A program made the position numbers and the translations under genes. Below, one piece after another: positions 62,921 through 64,000 of a DNA stretch of 64,000 bases. Numbering within the stretch: the stretch's first letter is position 1; every line of letters starts with the position of its first letter. The notes under the pieces are model-generated. The model saw nothing but the letters and a program-made list of their open reading frames with translations, had not been told where the DNA came from and ran no database searches. This DNA comes from Bacteroides sp. AN502(2024) (GTDB lineage Bacteria; Bacteroidota; Bacteroidia; Bacteroidales; Bacteroidaceae): contig NZ_JBGFSP010000003.1 in the NCBI RefSeq assembly GCF_041227145.1, forward strand, positions 1,364,001 through 1,428,000, written 5' to 3'.

Positions 62921-63436
62921 TCATTTTTGCTTTTTCTGTAATTTACAAACACTTCTATCACCTTTTGAACAAAAACATTTGACTCCTTCTTGGGTTTTAG
63001 CGACCTCACAATCAGGACATTTTCTGCGATCTTCATTTTTGCACGAATATATTGTCAAGCCATCTGTATCTCCACCTTCGCTTCGTGTTTTCATTCTTTT
63101 CATATCTAAACTTCCATCCAATGTTATATTACTTATTATCAAATTACTTGAATGTCCATCGTATGTCATGTATCTAATTTCAGCAATAAATCCCTGATCT
63201 GTATCATGATAAATCACATCATTGATTTCTACATCTTTATTTTCACCATATTTTTCCTCTGCTACCTCAGCAACTAAATTAACCAACACGTCAATAGTTG
63301 CAGCGATTCTCTGTCCATTAGGCGCTATCAGGTTTATTGATGTCTTACTATTATCTACAAATTCATCCGACTCTTTATCACAACTCCCAAATGCAAATCC
63401 TAATATTGCTATTATTAATAGTAAACTATTTTTCAT
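62921..63436 (-). CDS. Cys-rich small lipoprotein 1 (171 residues)
   Basis: The start at ATG 63436 gives a lipoprotein signal (MKNSLLLIIAILG, lipobox FGSC). The middle domain (NLIAPNGQRIAATIDVLVNL, DQGFIAEIRYMTYDGHSSN) is homologous to the next gene. The C-terminus has a six-Cys pattern: YSCKNEDRRKCPDCEVA, then VKCFCSKGDRSVCK. No known family is recognised. It is a tandem paralogue of 63441-63977 with only four bases between them. A surface or secreted disulfide-stabilised domain is likely. Confidence 0.72.
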   Translation of the reverse strand: MKNSLLLIIAILGFAFGSCDKESDEFVDNSKTSINLIAPNGQRIAATIDVLVNLVAEVAEEKYGENKDVEINDVIYHDTDQGFIAEIRYMTYDGHSSNLIISNITLDGSLDMKRMKTRSEGGDTDGLTIYSCKNEDRRKCPDCEVAKTQEGVKCFCSKGDRSVCKLQKKQK

Positions 63437-63440
63437 ATTC

Positions 63441-63977
63441 CTAATATTTATATTCATATAAAGCGCAACCTTCGACAAGTCCATCATCACATGCACAGCG
63501 TACTTGATTGTGCTTCTTGTCATTTACAACTCGACATTTCTTACATTTATTATTACTCCTTTTTTTACAACTAAAGCTTTCATACCCACCTTCAGAGCCT
63601 CCTTCCGTCCTAGTCTTTATTTTTGAGCCAGAAGTTCTCTCTTTTCTCATAAGAATTATATTACTTTCTATTCCATCTTCAGTTACATATTCAATTTCAG
63701 CACAAAAGCCTGTTTCCAATGAATCATACTGGATACTTACTATTTCAAAATCCTTATTTTCCCAATTATCTTCTTCAATAATAGGAGACAATAGTCCTTT
63801 CAATTTTTCTATATTCTTGGCAATATATTCACCACTAGGAGCTCTCAAGTTTAAATTCTTCTCTTTTGTAGAAACCTCGCCTTCATATGAATATTCATCT
63901 GAATTACAGCTACTAAAAACTAAAATAGCAATAAACAAGCTGATGTTTAACAGAGTTATTATTTTCTTCATTTTCAT
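63441..63977 (-). CDS. Cys-rich small lipoprotein 2 (178 residues)
   Basis: The start at 63977 (MKMKKIITLLNISLF) gives a lipoprotein signal with Cys in FSSCNSDE. The middle domain (LNLRAPSGEYIAKNIEKLKG, ETGFCAEIEYVTEDGIESN) and the six-Cys tail (FSCKKRSNNKCKKCRVV, VRCACDDGLVEGC) match protein 1. The tail is strongly basic around the first Cys. It is the first gene of the leftward pair; the promoter lies at or beyond the window edge. Confidence 0.72.
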   Translation of the reverse strand: MKMKKIITLLNISLFIAILVFSSCNSDEYSYEGEVSTKEKNLNLRAPSGEYIAKNIEKLKGLLSPIIEEDNWENKDFEIVSIQYDSLETGFCAEIEYVTEDGIESNIILMRKERTSGSKIKTRTEGGSEGGYESFSCKKRSNNKCKKCRVVNDKKHNQVRCACDDGLVEGCALYEYKY

Positions 63978-64000
63978 AGAATTAATCATTTAATACACAT

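Noticed and set aside
1..64000. tRNA or rRNA genes
   Set aside because: No cloverleaf with TTCRA-type T-loop or rRNA-like sequence was noticed by eye; no scan was possible.

Overview
The window reads as a gut Bacteroides chromosome (B. thetaiotaomicron/ovatus/xylanisolvens type). The grounds are SusC/SusD pairs, a hybrid two-component regulator, Bacteroidales -7 boxes (TAnnTTTG), many exported lipoproteins, BACON and DUF5689-type domains, and VirE/BT4734-like and AAA-ATPase/PD-(D/E)XK gene families. Species cannot be fixed from the sequence alone.

Region 1 (1-22.4 kb) is a polysaccharide/glycoprotein utilisation locus. It holds a GH105-like hydrolase (frameshifted), a GH29 fucosidase, a GH2 beta-galactosidase, an STN-bearing SusC, a SusD, an M60 (mucinase-type) metalloprotease with BACON and F5/8C domains, and a BACON/Big2/F5-8C lipoprotein. 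A beta-helix/PDZ pseudogene, a large HTCS regulator and a separate TonB-dependent beta-barrel protein follow. The enzyme set suggests host O-glycoprotein (mucin) as substrate.

Region 2 (22.4-35.3 kb) is accessory DNA. It starts with a decayed coding remnant. Next is a two-gene operon: a RecQ helicase fused to a ComF-like phosphoribosyltransferase, translationally coupled to a DprA-like protein. This resembles a RecQ-fused version of the DprA/phosphoribosyltransferase (ShosTA-type) anti-phage modules and is the best candidate for an unusual system. An IS4-family element, a 22-23 bp tandem repeat array split by an IS3-family element, a VirE/VapE-like primase-helicase gene flanked by long inverted iteron blocks, and two AAA-ATPase/nuclease paralogues (one decayed) follow.

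Region 3 (35.3-44.2 kb) looks like an extracellular nucleic-acid scavenging locus. It has two NUC1-type nucleases, an endonuclease/exonuclease/phosphatase protein, a TonB receptor and two OB-fold/lamin-tail lipoproteins in divergent transcription units.

Region 4 (44.4-51.2 kb) is mostly core: DUF4010 membrane protein, CYTH phosphatase, a 44-residue membrane protein, prfB with its programmed +1 frameshift, an acyl-CoA synthetase (with a +1 nt lesion) and an M20 peptidase. A second, nearly identical IS4 copy sits at 51.3-52.65 kb.

Region 5 (52.6-64 kb) is an AT-rich leftward cluster. It encodes a DUF2059 protein, TlpA-type redoxins, a transglutaminase-like protein split by an in-frame TGA, an O-antigen-ligase-like membrane protein, three related small cytoplasmic proteins, a DUF1573 lipoprotein and several exported Cys-rich lipoproteins. 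A duplication scar lies inside it. The combination suggests export and oxidative folding of Cys-rich surface products; this is inference.

Several otherwise intact genes carry single-base indels (about 176, 49828 and 52695) or one in-frame stop (56291). These may be true decay or sequence errors. All coordinates and motifs were read by eye without database searches.
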